Shown one piece after another: positions 5,031 through 12,854 of a stretch of 14,955 nt of DNA; within the stretch, counting starts at the first letter, position 1, and each line of letters opens with the position of its first letter. Origin of the DNA: an uncultured Sphingomonadales bacterium (GTDB lineage Bacteria; Pseudomonadota; Alphaproteobacteria; Sphingomonadales; Sphingomonadaceae); assembly GCA_903868655.1 (NCBI GenBank), contig CAIPWG010000549.1:1-14955 (forward strand), read 5' to 3'. The position numbers and the translations under genes are program-made. The notes under the pieces were generated by a model, which was not told where the DNA came from, ran no database searches, and worked only from the letters and a program-made list of their open reading frames with translations.

Positions 5031-7199
5031 ATGCTGAAACGCATTTCCAATATTGGCGCACTGGCGCTGCCCGCCGGCATCCTGACGCTGATCGCGCTGA
5101 TGGTCGTTCCGATCCCGGCGTTCATGCTCGACATCTTTTTCGTGTTCAACATCGCGCTGTCAGTCGCAATTTTGATGGCAGCGATGAACGCGGAAAAACC
5201 ACTGGATTTTTCGTCGTTTCCTTCGGTTCTGTTGTTTGCCACGCTGCTGCGCCTTTCGCTCAACGTTGCATCGACCCGTGTCGTGCTGGTGCACGGGCAT
5301 ACTGGCGGTGCGGCGGCGGGCCACGTGATCGAGAGCTTTGGCGCGTTCTTGATCGGTGGCAATTTTGCGGTCGGCCTGTTCGTGTTCATGATCCTGATGA
5401 TCATCAACATGGTGGTGGTGACCAAGGGCGCGGGCCGCGTGTCCGAAGTGTCGGCCCGCTTCACGCTCGATGCCTTGCCCGGCAAACAGATGGCGATCGA
5501 TGCCGATCTGGCCGCGGGGCTTATCAATGCGTCCGAAGCCAAGCAGCGTCGGCGCGATGTTTCCACCGAAGCCGACTTCTACGGTTCGATGGACGGTGCC
5601 AGCAAGTTCGTCAAAGGCGATGCGATTGCGGCGGTGCTGATCCTGGGGGTCAACATCATCGCAGGGTTTTGCCTTGGTATGCTCAGCCACGGGCTGACGG
5701 CGGCTGATGCGGCACAGAAATATGTAACGCTCGCGGTGGGTGACGCGCTGGTTGCGCAGGTTCCGTCGCTGTTGCTGTCGATCGCGGCCGCGGTGATTGT
5801 TACCCGCGTTGCGGATAGCCGCGATCTGGCAGGCCAGATCGGCGGGCAATTCGCCAGCCCGTCAACCTGGCTGCCGGTGGCGGTGATCCTGGCCGCGATC
5901 GGCATGATCCCGGCAATGCCGCAGATGGTGTTTCTGCCTGCCTCGGGGATTGCGTTCTGGCTCTGGTGGAATCTGAAAAAGCGGGCCGCGCAGCAGAAGC
6001 GCGACGACGCTCCCCCGCCGGCGGCGCAGCCCGATCCTTCGCGCATCGTGCTCGAAGAAGTGTCCGATCACACGTTGGTGACCATCGAACTGGGTTATGG
6101 GCTGGTCCATCTGGTCGACGTCAACCGCGGTTCGCCGCTCGTGGCCCGGATCACCGGTGTGCGCAAGCAATTGAGCCAGGCCTGCGGGTTCATCGTGCCG
6201 CAATTTCGGGTACGCGATTCGCTCGAGCTGCCGCCCAACGACTATCAGATCATGCTTGGTGGTGTGAAAATCGGCGGATCGAGCGTGCGTCCCGACCGTA
6301 TTCTGGCAATCAACGCGGGTGAGGCGCGCCCCAGCCACAGGCTGCGTGGTGAAGAAACCACCGACCCCAGTTTCGGCTGCCCCGCGCTATGGATCGATCC
6401 AGCCAGCCGCGACGCCGCCATTGCCGAAGGCTATCTGACTGTCGATGCCGGCACCGTGATCGCCACGCATCTCAACCAGGTGCTGGGTGAACGGCCGCAG
6501 GCCATGCTCGGCCCCGACGAAGTGCGCGCGATTCTTGAAGGCGTGCGCCAGCGGTCGGCGGGTCTGGTCGAAACGGTTCATCCCAATCCGCTGTCGCTGG
6601 GGGCCATTACCCGCATTCTGCGTGCCTTGCTCGAAGACGGGGTCAGTATTGCCCATCCGTTGCCGATCCTCGCTGCTCTTGGCCAGGCGGTACAGCAGAC
6701 GACCGATCACGACCGACTGGTCGATATTCTGCGCGCCGAACTGGGGCCGATGATCATTGGCCGGGTCTGTGGTCCTTACGACCGGTTGCCTGTGATTACG
6801 CTTGAGGCGGGACTCGAAGCGATGATCGTGCAGGGGATGCAGGACCCGGTGACAGGCCTGCCCGTAATCGAGCCTGATCTGGCGCGCGGGCTGGGCGATC
6901 GCATCGCTGCGATCATTACCGAACGCGGTCCCGGCGCCATTCCGCCGGCGCTGATTGTGCAGCCGCGCGCACGCCGCACACTGTCTGCCGCGTTGCGGTT
7001 CCGCGCGCCGGCCTGCCTTGTCCTGTCGATTTCCGAATTGCCGCAAAGCCAACCGATCGAAGTGATCGCGGTGATCGGCGGTGAATCCAATCCTTCCGCT
7101 GCGCCACCCCCGGCGCTGACCGACCAAACCGCTGCGGCGCGTGCCGCTGCCACTGCCAAGGCGTCTCCAATGCCGCAACCCGAAGGACTTGCCGCATGA
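5031..7199 (+). CDS. flhA: Flagellar type III export gate protein FlhA
   Basis: FlhA is the largest export-gate membrane protein and the docking platform for chaperone-substrate complexes. The 722-residue product has an N-terminal region of about eight membrane helices (roughly 1-320). The FHIPEP-family signature (TKGAGRVSEVSARFTLDALP) is at 131-150, and FYGSMDGASKFVKGDA at 183-198, where D188 corresponds to the essential Asp208 of Salmonella FlhA. The cytoplasmic domain begins at about 340 and includes VVETVHPNPLSLG-like sequence and the LPVIEPDLARGLG region. The last 40 residues are an Ala/Pro-rich extension not seen in the enteric protein. The stop overlaps the fliA start as ATGA (7196-7199). 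Confidence 0.97.
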   Translation: MLKRISNIGALALPAGILTLIALMVVPIPAFMLDIFFVFNIALSVAILMAAMNAEKPLDFSSFPSVLLFATLLRLSLNVASTRVVLVHGHTGGAAAGHVIESFGAFLIGGNFAVGLFVFMILMIINMVVVTKGAGRVSEVSARFTLDALPGKQMAIDADLAAGLINASEAKQRRRDVSTEADFYGSMDGASKFVKGDAIAAVLILGVNIIAGFCLGMLSHGLTAADAAQKYVTLAVGDALVAQVPSLLLSIAAAVIVTRVADSRDLAGQIGGQFASPSTWLPVAVILAAIGMIPAMPQMVFLPASGIAFWLWWNLKKRAAQQKRDDAPPPAAQPDPSRIVLEEVSDHTLVTIELGYGLVHLVDVNRGSPLVARITGVRKQLSQACGFIVPQFRVRDSLELPPNDYQIMLGGVKIGGSSVRPDRILAINAGEARPSHRLRGEETTDPSFGCPALWIDPASRDAAIAEGYLTVDAGTVIATHLNQVLGERPQAMLGPDEVRAILEGVRQRSAGLVETVHPNPLSLGAITRILRALLEDGVSIAHPLPILAALGQAVQQTTDHDRLVDILRAELGPMIIGRVCGPYDRLPVITLEAGLEAMIVQGMQDPVTGLPVIEPDLARGLGDRIAAIITERGPGAIPPALIVQPRARRTLSAALRFRAPACLVLSISELPQSQPIEVIAVIGGESNPSAAPPPALTDQTAAARAAATAKASPMPQPEGLAA

Positions 7200-7927
7200 A
7201 TTTCAATCACCGCAGCTTTTCCGCGGCGCGCGCTTATCGCGATGATACCGCAGACCGCATTCGCCGCTTTCTGCCGATGGTGCGCCGTCTGGCGTGGCAC
7301 GCACATGGTTCGGGCCGCGCCGGAATCGAAGTCGACGACCTGATCCAGGCGGGGCTGGTCGCGCTGACCGAGTGCGCGCAAAAACATACTGGCCAGACCG
7401 AAGACGGCTTTGCCGCTTATGCCAAATTGCGCGTCCGTGGGGCGATGGTCGACCTGATCCGACGCAGCGCGCCGATGTCGCGTTCTGCATCGGATCGCCG
7501 CCGCACATTGCGCGATCAGACCGAAAGCCTGGCCACGATACTCGGTCGTCAGCCGACCGAGAGCGAACTGGCCGAGGCGATGGGCGTAACGCTGACCGAC
7601 CTCGGCAATTTGCGTACGTCGGTCGAACCCCTGCGGTTTGAACCGATCGACGATGCCTATTCGGACAGCTCGATGGCGTTCGCCGATGATCGGCCCGACA
7701 GCTTCTCGATGATTTCGGACGAGGAGACCCGGCACTTGGTGGCCGAGGCCATCGCAAGCTTGCCCGAAAGGCTGCAAATGGTCATCCAGCTCTACTTCGT
7801 CGAGGAACTGAACCTTGCCGAAATCGCCGGCGTGCTCGAAGTCAGCGTGCCGCGTGTCCACCAGTTGAAGGCCCAAGCGCTGGACAAGTTGCGTGGGACG
7901 CTGGGGGACGGTTTCGACTTGTTGTAA
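7196..7927 (+). CDS. fliA: Flagellar sigma factor FliA (sigma-28)
   Basis: FliA directs RNA polymerase to late flagellar genes and is held by FlgM. The 243-residue protein has sigma region 2 at about 22-95 (DDLIQAGLVALTEC, then FAAYAKLRVRGAMVDLIRR), region 3 at about 100-145 (LGRQPTESELAEAMGV), and region 4 at about 180-235 with the helix-turn-helix LNLAEIAGVLEVSVPRVHQL. Length and order are normal for the family. It ends the rightward flagellar arm and is translationally coupled to flhA. The presence of both flgM and fliA differs from Caulobacter, which lacks this pair. Confidence 0.95.
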   Translation: MNFNHRSFSAARAYRDDTADRIRRFLPMVRRLAWHAHGSGRAGIEVDDLIQAGLVALTECAQKHTGQTEDGFAAYAKLRVRGAMVDLIRRSAPMSRSASDRRRTLRDQTESLATILGRQPTESELAEAMGVTLTDLGNLRTSVEPLRFEPIDDAYSDSSMAFADDRPDSFSMISDEETRHLVAEAIASLPERLQMVIQLYFVEELNLAEIAGVLEVSVPRVHQLKAQALDKLRGTLGDGFDLL

Positions 7928-7939
7928 GCTGCGGCGGGT

Positions 7940-7963
7940 GGATGGCGCTGCGGCCGTCCACTT
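7940..7963 (+). terminator. Weak hairpin after fliA
   Basis: Arms GTGGATGG and CCGTCCAC (one G-U pair) enclose an 8-base loop, 12 bases after the fliA stop. No T run follows, so an intrinsic terminator is uncertain. The location fits the end of the flagellar operon. Confidence 0.3.
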
Positions 7964-7986
7964 CACCGCTTGCAAGGGCATCGGTT

Positions 7987-8013
7987 TCTCCTTAATCGCT
8001 CGGTTAAAGGAGA
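7987..8013 (+). promoter_or_regulatory. Dyad covering the ribosome-binding site of the SDR gene
   Basis: TCTCCTTAA pairs with TTAAAGGAGA across the loop TCGCTCGG, with one bulged A. The right arm contains the whole Shine-Dalgarno sequence AAAGGAG of the gene starting at 8020. As RNA the stem would hide the ribosome-binding site. Read as DNA, the two TTAA elements 8 bases apart also resemble a CtrA-type site with a one-base spacing error. Confidence 0.4.
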
Positions 8014-8019
8014 GGCGCC

Positions 8020-8802
8020 ATGAAAATCGACGCAACACTCGCTGCCGTGGTGACCGGCGGCGCATCGGGATTGGGCCGAGCCACGGCTGAGGCTCTGGCC
8101 GCCGCCGGGGCACGCGTTACCATCTTCGACATCAACGAGGATTTGGGACGCGAAGTGGCTGCGACGATCGGTGCGCACTTTGTGGCTGTCGATATCATGA
8201 GCGAACAGTCGGTGGTCGACGGCCTGGCCGCCGCGCGCGCCGTGCATGGCCAGGAACGAGTGCTGGTGCATTGCGCAATGGCCAATCGCAAAGGCAAGAC
8301 CGTTGGCCGCAACAAGGAAACCGGCGCGCTGACCCGGCTATCGACCGAAGACTATGAATTTGCTGCACAAGGGATTCTGATTGCCAGCTATCGGGTGGCC
8401 TCGCTGTCGGCGCTCGGCATGGCCGCCAGCGAACCGTTGGATGATGGCGAACGGGGTACGATCATCCTCACCGCCTCGGTCGCGGCACAGGACGCGCAAG
8501 TGGGGCAAGTCGCGTATGGTTCGCTGAAAGCCGGGGTCAACGGATTGGTGCTGCCAATGGCGCGCGATCTGATGGATTTCGGCATTCGTGTGAATGCGAT
8601 CATGCCGGGGATTTTCGGCACGCCGCTGCTGGGCCGCCTGCCCCAAAAAGTGCTCGACGGGTTGAACGCCTCGGTACCGTTTCCCAAGCGGTTGGGGCGG
8701 CCTGAGGAATATGCCAGCCTTGCCCTTGAACTGGTGCGCAATGCCTATTTCAATGGGCAGGCGATCCGGCTCGATGGGGCGATCCGCATGGCGCCGCGCT
8801 AA
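8020..8802 (+). CDS. HSD10-like short-chain dehydrogenase (3-hydroxyacyl-CoA dehydrogenase type 2 family)
   Basis: The family oxidises 3-hydroxyacyl-CoA or hydroxysteroids with NAD. The 260-residue protein has the Rossmann signature TGGASGLG at 12-19, D37 at the end of strand 2 (NAD preference), S153, and Y166-x3-K170 in the order of SDR catalytic residues. The C-terminal VPFPKRLGRPEEYASLALEL, then GQAIRLDGAIRMAP, closely follows mammalian HSD17B10. Two usual positions differ: the NAG motif is HCAMAN (84-89), and the catalytic Asn after the alpha-4 helix aligns with Ile119. So activity on the usual substrates is uncertain. It follows fliA by 92 bases with its own strong AAAGGAGAGG ribosome-binding site and is probably not flagellar. 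Confidence 0.85.
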   Translation: MKIDATLAAVVTGGASGLGRATAEALAAAGARVTIFDINEDLGREVAATIGAHFVAVDIMSEQSVVDGLAAARAVHGQERVLVHCAMANRKGKTVGRNKETGALTRLSTEDYEFAAQGILIASYRVASLSALGMAASEPLDDGERGTIILTASVAAQDAQVGQVAYGSLKAGVNGLVLPMARDLMDFGIRVNAIMPGIFGTPLLGRLPQKVLDGLNASVPFPKRLGRPEEYASLALELVRNAYFNGQAIRLDGAIRMAPR

Positions 8803-8812
8803 AGCTTGGAGA

Positions 8813-9514
8813 TTATCCCGGGGCAGGCGCAACGATCGGATCACCCAGTTTCAGCTGTTTGCCGTCGGTGATGATCACTTTGTCGCCGAGATGGGCCACC
8901 CCGAACAGTTTTTTGGCAAATGCATCGGGCACGCCAACGCAGCCATTGGTGGCATAGCCCCGTTCGACTTTGCTACCGTGGATCGACACGCCATCATTGG
9001 TCAGGCGCAACATCCACGGCATCGGTGCGTCGTAGATATTCGATACGTGCGTCGCGTCTTTTTGCGTGATCGGAAACATGCCCAAGGGGGTTGGTTTGTC
9101 GCCATACCCTTTCAGAATCGCAGTGGTGCCGATTTCGTGGCCGTTTTCAAACACCGACAGCACGCGCGCGGTCAGATCGACTGTGATCACCACGGGTCCG
9201 GGCTCGCCCTTGGATTCATCCCAATAGAATTGGCCAAACCGGATTGGCCCGGGGATCGACAGGATCGATCGCACGACGAACGGGCCTTCGGTGGGTGTGG
9301 GCGTGGGGGTGAGCGCGGGTTTGGCCGGCTGCGGCGCAGCGGAAGGCGTTGCAACGGCTGCGTGCGGCGCGGGCGCGTGATCGGATGCGATCTTCGCCAA
9401 ATCAAACCCGACATACACAACAAGGCCCGACAGCAGCACAAAGCCTGCGCCGCCACCCATTATGAGCGGCACGCGATACTTTGTCCAAAATTGCGAACCG
9501 TGCGGAATGCCCAT
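8813..9514 (-). CDS. L,D-transpeptidase, membrane-anchored (YkuD domain)
   Basis: YkuD enzymes form 3-3 peptidoglycan crosslinks or attach proteins to peptidoglycan. From the ATG at 9512-9514 the protein has 233 residues: a membrane anchor at about 15-38 (VPLIMGGGAGFVLLSGLVVY), a Pro/Ala/Thr-rich linker at 46-75, and the YkuD domain at about 105-217. The catalytic region reads VSIHGSKVERGYATNGCVGV, with H179 and nucleophile C192; Asn replaces the usual His of the S-H-G-C motif. A TTG 12 codons upstream (9550) is open but lacks a ribosome-binding site; AAGGA lies 12 bases before the ATG. It lies 81 bases after the DUF418 gene on the same strand and meets the SDR gene head-on with only 10 bases between. 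Confidence 0.85.
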   Translation of the reverse strand: MGIPHGSQFWTKYRVPLIMGGGAGFVLLSGLVVYVGFDLAKIASDHAPAPHAAVATPSAAPQPAKPALTPTPTPTEGPFVVRSILSIPGPIRFGQFYWDESKGEPGPVVITVDLTARVLSVFENGHEIGTTAILKGYGDKPTPLGMFPITQKDATHVSNIYDAPMPWMLRLTNDGVSIHGSKVERGYATNGCVGVPDAFAKKLFGVAHLGDKVIITDGKQLKLGDPIVAPAPG

Positions 9515-9548
9515 GATACGGCATTGTCCTTTTTGTCGCTGCGTTGCC

Positions 9549-9601
9549 AACCAAGCTTAAGACGCAATCCGGGCATACTTGGTTAAGCAAAATGGTTAAG
9601 C
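9549..9601. repeat. TTAAGC/CTTGGTT repeat cluster before the L,D-transpeptidase gene
   Basis: TGGTTAAGC occurs twice (9580-9588 and 9593-9601), 13 bp apart. On the minus strand this is GCTTAACCATTTTGCTTAACC, and includes TTAACCAT, the half-site I recall for CtrA. AACCAAG (9549-9555) and CTTGGTT (9578-9584) form an inverted repeat. The cluster lies 66-87 bases before the transpeptidase ATG, and the last copy includes the DUF418 stop codon. It may be a control site, a terminator or both. Confidence 0.35.
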
Positions 9602-10849
9602 GATGTCTGCTTTTACACCCAGCCACGTCAACTGGCGCCACAGGGTTTCGAATGGCCCCTGCTTGTGGCGTGCAAGCCACCAGCGCGGCCACGCCAGCAT
9701 GGCCACCCAGCCCACAGGGATGAACAACGGTACCCATGCCCGATCCAATATCCCGGCAAGGCCCAGTCCCCAGCCTGAAAACAGCCCGGTCATGACGATG
9801 GTCGTGCCCAGATAATTGGTAAATGCCGTGCGCCCGGCGGCGGCCAATGCAGGGCCGATCATCGTTGTTGCCAGCGACGGCCAGATCAGCATCAACACAG
9901 CGGCATAGCCCAGCGCCATTGCCAGATGGGGCAGCGCGCTTAACGTTTCGATTACGCCGAACATGGCGCGCGGAGGAAAATCGTGCGCGGCGATCCACCA
10001 GGCCAGCACCAGCGTCATCGCGCCGCCGATACCGATGCCCACCCACGCCATCCGGCGCAACGCCAGGGTTGGCCAGACACCTGACCATAGCCCGCTGCGA
10101 TAAAGCCCCATGCCGATCAACATCAGCGGCAATGTCTCGGAAAAAGTTGATCCCAGGGTTTCAAACGGCAACCACGGGGCCGTACCAAGCCGCAGGTGGA
10201 TTGCGGCCAGAAACGACGCCGCCAGAATGCGCTGATCGTCGGTGATCGAGGCCGCAATCCGCGCCATCATCGCTGCTTCGTCGGCACGATCGGCGGCAAG
10301 CCCGTGTCCGGCCAGTACCGCCTGTTCTGCTACAATGCCTTGCACCACGCCAATGGCATCCAGCCCGTGGCTGACCACAAACAGCGCCAGTCCCCCGACC
10401 AGCAGCGGCATCCATGGCAATCGGCACAACACCAGCGCGGCCAGACCGCACAGTGCATAGGGAAACAGAATATCGCCCCACCACAAGAGCAGGTAATGCG
10501 CATAGCCAAACAGCGCCAACCACAGCAGGCGCCGTGCCTGAAGGCCGGGACCCCAGTGGCCGCGTCGGTCAGCCGCGTCGATGAACAACAGCAGACTGGC
10601 CCCGAACAACAGGGTGAACAGCGCGCGCATTTTGCCTTCGAACAGCACGAATGCGATCAGAAACCAGAGATCCCCGCCACGTGTGGCATGGGGCAGGTGT
10701 GGGCTGAAACTCGCTAAAGTCGGGCCCCAGAAACCGGTCACATTGATGGTCAGAATGCCCAGCAGGGCGACCCCCCGCACTGCATCGATGGCCGCGATCC
10801 GGGGATGCAGAGAATTGGCAACAGCCGTCTGGTCAACGATTGACGACAA
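9596..10849 (-). CDS. DUF418-family multi-pass membrane protein
   Basis: DUF418 proteins are inner-membrane proteins of unknown function. From a TTG start at 10847-10849 the product has 417 residues with about ten membrane helices. The family features are present: the N-terminal RIAAIDAVRGVALLGI segment at about 17-32, the YLLLWWGDIL region, GRTAFTNYLGTTIVM at about 355-369, and the C-terminal GPFETLWRQLTW. There is no ATG near the expected N-terminus; the nearest starts are TTG or CTG, so the start is uncertain. The TTG start overlaps the preceding SPOR gene by 17 bases, indicating coupling. The open frame continues upstream to 11215, but that part is only a shadow of the SPOR gene. Confidence 0.8.
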   Translation of the reverse strand: MSSIVDQTAVANSLHPRIAAIDAVRGVALLGILTINVTGFWGPTLASFSPHLPHATRGGDLWFLIAFVLFEGKMRALFTLLFGASLLLFIDAADRRGHWGPGLQARRLLWLALFGYAHYLLLWWGDILFPYALCGLAALVLCRLPWMPLLVGGLALFVVSHGLDAIGVVQGIVAEQAVLAGHGLAADRADEAAMMARIAASITDDQRILAASFLAAIHLRLGTAPWLPFETLGSTFSETLPLMLIGMGLYRSGLWSGVWPTLALRRMAWVGIGIGGAMTLVLAWWIAAHDFPPRAMFGVIETLSALPHLAMALGYAAVLMLIWPSLATTMIGPALAAAGRTAFTNYLGTTIVMTGLFSGWGLGLAGILDRAWVPLFIPVGWVAMLAWPRWWLARHKQGPFETLWRQLTWLGVKADIA

Positions 10850-11885
10850 GACAGGAAAAACCCGCGGTTTGCAGCACTGCACAAACGCGGTGCGCCTCGG
10901 CCTGCGAATATCCGCCGGCCAGCAGTCGCGCAACACCATTGCCCGCATCGATGCGCGGATGACCGGTGATTTCGGGGCGGTTGCGCAATCTGGCCCACAG
11001 CGCGTCAGCATTGGCTTTTTGCCCAAATGCGCCGAACTGGATGCGCCAAGTGCCGGATGTAGGGGCGGCCGGTAGAACCGCTTTTGCAGCAGGTGTTGCC
11101 GGCGTTGTCTGTGTGGTATGCGCGACGGGACGAACGGGCTCATATCGCGCCGCTGCGGCATCGGATGACGAAGGCATCGGCATAGCGGCGTTGATGGGTG
11201 GTTTCGCCAGCGCAATCGCTGGCGCAGTGGCGCTGCCGAGATCGGCCGAACCCATTTCGCTGGCGCGCGTGGCCGACGACTTGTGATCCATTTCGCTGGC
11301 CAGGGCGACGCCCTGCTGGCGTTGTTCGAGGGGTATCGAATCGTTCATGGTGGCAAGGCTGGATATCGCTTGCTGCAATCCGGTCTGGGCTGCCCGCGTC
11401 ATCAACGCATAGGCGCGCACCAGATCGCGTGGTGCATAATCGCCGTTGTAAGCGGCAATGCCCAAAATATACATTGCGCGCGGTTCGCCTCGGCCCGCGG
11501 CGGCATTGAGCAGTGGCATGGCTTCGTTCTGGCGGTTGGTCTGGAACAGCAGAATGCCATAGTTGTCGGCAGCGCGTACATGACCCTTTTGCACGGCTTT
11601 GGCGTAAAAACTTTCTGCCTTGGTCAGGTCTTTGGGCACCCCGAGACCCAGTTTGTACGCCTGTCCCATATTGAACATGGCATCGGGGTCGCCGGCGGCG
11701 GCAGGGCCGCGCCATTGCGCCACCGCAGCCTGGTAATTGCCCCGTGTCCAGGCGTCGACACCCTCCTTGACGTCAGCGAGCGCCGGCGGCGCAACGGCGA
11801 GGAGCAGAACGGTCCCTGCCAACAGCGCCCAACCGGCCCGTGCGGTCCGGTTCAGGCCCGCGTCTTTATGCCCCATTGTCATCAT
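10833..11885 (-). CDS. Periplasmic Sel1-repeat protein with C-terminal SPOR domain
   Basis: The product is about 350 residues. It has an N-terminal signal peptide (hydrophobic AGWALLAGTVLLLAVAPPALA, about 18-38), then Sel1/TPR-type repeats at about 55-185 (AGDPDAMFNMGQAYKLGLGV, GHVRAADNYGILLFQT, GEPRAMYILGIAAYNGD). A Pro/Ala/Thr-rich linker follows, then a SPOR domain over the last 75 residues (TWRIQFGAFGQKANADALW to FSCLVVNR). SPOR domains bind peptide-stripped glycan strands at the septum, so localisation to the division site is likely. Several starts are possible: GTG 11897, ATG 11885, ATG 11882 and ATG 11876; 11885 is a compromise. It diverges from the ParA operon, whose last gene also encodes a SPOR protein. 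Confidence 0.85.
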   Translation of the reverse strand: MMTMGHKDAGLNRTARAGWALLAGTVLLLAVAPPALADVKEGVDAWTRGNYQAAVAQWRGPAAAGDPDAMFNMGQAYKLGLGVPKDLTKAESFYAKAVQKGHVRAADNYGILLFQTNRQNEAMPLLNAAAGRGEPRAMYILGIAAYNGDYAPRDLVRAYALMTRAAQTGLQQAISSLATMNDSIPLEQRQQGVALASEMDHKSSATRASEMGSADLGSATAPAIALAKPPINAAMPMPSSSDAAAARYEPVRPVAHTTQTTPATPAAKAVLPAAPTSGTWRIQFGAFGQKANADALWARLRNRPEITGHPRIDAGNGVARLLAGGYSQAEAHRVCAVLQTAGFSCLVVNR

Positions 11886-11980
11886 GCCTTGCCCCACACG
11901 CCCAGTGCTTGCCCCCGGGTCGCAAACGAATCCCGCGGCCCCGTTATTCTACTTATACCAAAAGCCATAGGGTCAGCTTT

Positions 11981-12008
11981 CGCAAATTGCCCCGAAACGG
12001 GGGTTGCG
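11981..12008. promoter_or_regulatory. Strong dyad in the Sel1-SPOR / ParA divergent region
   Basis: CGCAA (11981-11985) and TTGCG (12004-12008) flank CCCCG-AAA-CGGGG, forming two stacked arms around a 3-base centre. It lies midway in the 245-bp gap between divergent genes, so it could be an operator for both, perhaps for the ribbon-helix-helix protein encoded next to parA. That link is inference. The GC-rich dyad with no T run on either side does not look like a terminator. Confidence 0.4.
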
Positions 12009-12058
12009 AACCGAAATTCAGTCCAATTGGGCCTCAATACGGCGTCGGAGACCTGATC

Positions 12059-12074
12059 TTAACCAAAAGTTGAG
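12059..12074 (+). promoter_or_regulatory. CtrA-like motif before the parA-like gene
   Basis: TTAA-CCAAAAG-TTGAG matches the CtrA pattern TTAA-N7-TTAAC with the right spacing and two mismatches in the second half. It lies 57-72 bases before the predicted start. CtrA controls cell-cycle and motility genes in many alphaproteobacteria; binding here is inferred. Confidence 0.3.
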
Positions 12075-12130
12075 GGAGATGTGCAAATCGCTGTGGGTAG
12101 CACCTAAATCAGTTTTCACGGGGAACAGCC

Positions 12131-12853
12131 TTGCGCGTACTGGCACTGGCATCGCAAAAAGGGGGGTCCGGCAAGACGACCCTGTCGGGGCATCTCGCTG
12201 TACAGGCGCAGCGTTCCGGTGCTGGACCGGTCGTCTTGATCGATATCGATCCGCAAGGGTCGACCGCCGAATGGTGGAATGAACGCGAAGCCGAATATCC
12301 GGCTCTGGCCCAGACCAGCGTCGCCCGTTTGGCGGCAGACTTGCTTATGCTGCGTCAGCAAGGTTTCAAACTGGCGGTCATCGACACCCCGCCTGCCATT
12401 ACCATGGCGATACAGTCGGTGATCCAGGTGTCTGAATTGGTCATCGTGCCGACCCGGCCCAGCCCGCACGACTTGCGCGCCGTGGGGGCCACTGTCGAAT
12501 TGTGCGAGCGTGCGGGCAAGCCGCTGATTTTTGTGGTCAATGCTGCAACTGCCAAAGCCCGCATCACCGCCGAGGCCGCAGTCGCGCTCAGCCAGCATGG
12601 CACAGTTGCACCGGTCATATTGCATCAGCGCACCGACTTTGCCGCATCGATGATCGATGGGCGCACGGTGATGGAGGTTGATCCCAACGGGCGCTCGGCG
12701 GCTGAAGTGGCGGCCTTGTGGACCTATGTCTCCGAACGGCTGGAAAAGAATTTCCGGCGCACGGTGTTTGCCGTCGCACAGTCTCCGGCGGCTGCAGGGG
12801 CATCGCCGCGTTCGGCCACTGGCGGTTTTGGCCGCCGCGTGATCGGTTCCTGA
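12131..12853 (+). CDS. Orphan ParA/MinD-family partitioning ATPase
   Basis: ParA ATPases position DNA or protein cargo by cycling on the nucleoid. The 240-residue protein has the deviant Walker A KGGSGKTT at 10-17 (both signature lysines), the Walker A' strand IDIDPQGS at 37-44, Walker B VIDTPPA at 82-88, and the later VPTRPSPHDLRA segment at about 105-116. It lacks the N-terminal DNA-binding extension of plasmid P1-type ParA, so it is the short, type Ib or chromosomal kind. The start is TTG at 12131 with GGGGA before it; no ATG is near. No ParB with a ParB/Spo0J domain is beside it; a small ribbon-helix-helix protein follows after one base. The last 30 residues are a non-conserved tail. Confidence 0.88.
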   Translation: MRVLALASQKGGSGKTTLSGHLAVQAQRSGAGPVVLIDIDPQGSTAEWWNEREAEYPALAQTSVARLAADLLMLRQQGFKLAVIDTPPAITMAIQSVIQVSELVIVPTRPSPHDLRAVGATVELCERAGKPLIFVVNAATAKARITAEAAVALSQHGTVAPVILHQRTDFAASMIDGRTVMEVDPNGRSAAEVAALWTYVSERLEKNFRRTVFAVAQSPAAAGASPRSATGGFGRRVIGS

Positions 12854-12854
12854 G

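Noticed and set aside
5160..5849. Minus-strand open frame opposite flhA
   Set aside because: It is a shadow of a strongly conserved gene with no family features of its own.
10850..11215. Upstream extension of the DUF418 frame
   Set aside because: It overlaps the SPOR coding sequence, is Pro/Arg/Cys-rich without family similarity, and the conserved DUF418 N-terminus begins near 10800.
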